This document shows, piece by piece, positions 63,770 through 64,000 of a stretch of DNA of 64,000 nt. How positions within the stretch are numbered: the first letter of the stretch is position 1; each line of letters starts with the position of its first letter. The position numbers were made by a program, and so were the translations under genes. The notes under the pieces are model-generated. The model did not search any database. It had not been told where the DNA came from and saw only the letters and a program-made list of their open reading frames with translations. Source of the DNA: Streptomyces sp. SID13031 (lineage in GTDB: Bacteria > Actinomycetota > Actinomycetes > Propionibacteriales > Kribbellaceae); contig NZ_JAAGLV010000003.1 in NCBI RefSeq assembly GCF_010548305.1, positions 124,001-188,000 on the forward strand. The letters are read 5' to 3'.

Positions 63770-64000
63770 GAGGCACTAGTGTCCTGCGTCTGAAATTCGC
63801 TGCATAAGTGGCTCTTCGGACCTGTCCGTGGGGTGTTTGGTGGGGTGGGTGTGGCGCACGTCGTTCCCGTCCGGGTGGGGCGAGATCTCTTGCAGGGAAG
63901 GCGTTCTGGTGGAAACTAACTTGCACCTGGAGCAAGTTGGTTTCCCCGTAGATCGACCCGGCCACCGGTCAACGCGTACCCGGGGCTCGCATGGTGCGAC
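63770..64000. other. Gene-free end of window with dyad and possible element end
   Basis: No gene fits. It starts with CACTAGTG (63773-63780), followed by a G/T-rich patch. GGAAACTAACTTGC (63911-63924) pairs with GCAAGTTGGTTTCC (63932-63945), 13 of 14 pairs, around a 7-nt loop, a likely operator or terminator for whatever lies beyond. A possible ATG at 63990 cannot be judged. Confidence 0.4.

Overview
The window is high-GC DNA with many GTG starts, frequent 1-4 nt gene overlaps, short or weak leaders, and gene sets typical of a soil actinobacterium (DUF3017-folD, purN-purH-DUF6350, PspC histidine kinase, cysteine-free L32/S18 pair). Gene content and sequence style suggest a Kribbella-like member of the Propionibacteriales; this is an inference from gene types, not a search. 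No rRNA, tRNA, CRISPR array, phage or complete insertion sequence was seen.

Layout. 1-5.3 kb: partial secreted M1 metallopeptidase, MOSC protein, spermidine-synthase-like protein, GDPD phosphodiesterase (all minus) and malate dehydrogenase (plus). 5.3-12.5 kb: two tandem secreted S8 subtilases of about 1,110-1,130 residues. 12.5-17.8 kb: DUF3017-folD, a TetR-MMPL exporter pair, a 350-bp non-coding gap with an inverted-repeat element, and a pirin. 17.9-25.1 kb: GT39-type glycosyltransferase, GH18 chitinase, and the purine genes purN-purH with a DUF6350 membrane protein. 25.3-34.1 kb: membrane-anchored sensor-like protein, sucCD, and an alpha-glucosidase (GH13) facing a binding-protein-dependent sugar ABC operon that ends in a tiny highly charged ORF. 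34.5-45.9 kb: B12-binding protein, lipase-like hydrolase, M23 peptidase, DUF6886 plus LanC-like protein, a second chitinase (CBM2-FN3-GH18), pcrA/uvrD helicase, two UTRA-family proteins and a pentapeptide-repeat protein. 46.1-52.2 kb: a two-gene clpP operon whose second product lacks the catalytic serine, an internally deleted PIG-L deacetylase, a TetR/SDR pair with twin operators, a bleomycin-hydrolase-type peptidase, and a divergent Zur-controlled pair rpmF/rpsR. 52.2-58.4 kb: a LuxR/PspC-kinase two-component system divergent from a PspC-LiaF-like protein, a cold-shock protein, an EgtD-like methyltransferase and a membrane protein. 58.5-63.8 kb: a secreted beta-propeller gene followed by a complete sugar ABC operon.

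Themes. The window is rich in secreted polymer degradation (two proteases, two chitinases, beta-propeller) and sugar import (two ABC systems lacking their own ATPase, which is usually supplied by a shared MsiK-type ATPase encoded elsewhere). The most notable unexplained structure is a family of four near-identical hairpins built on CGTCCGAAGAAC, always between two convergent genes, always with a 17-nt centre, and with compensatory base changes in the stem. Other points worth a second look are the Ser-to-Ala ClpP partner, the CCG-type LanC-like protein, the shared promoter motif at 58.5 and 60.6 kb, and the 42-residue charged ORF.
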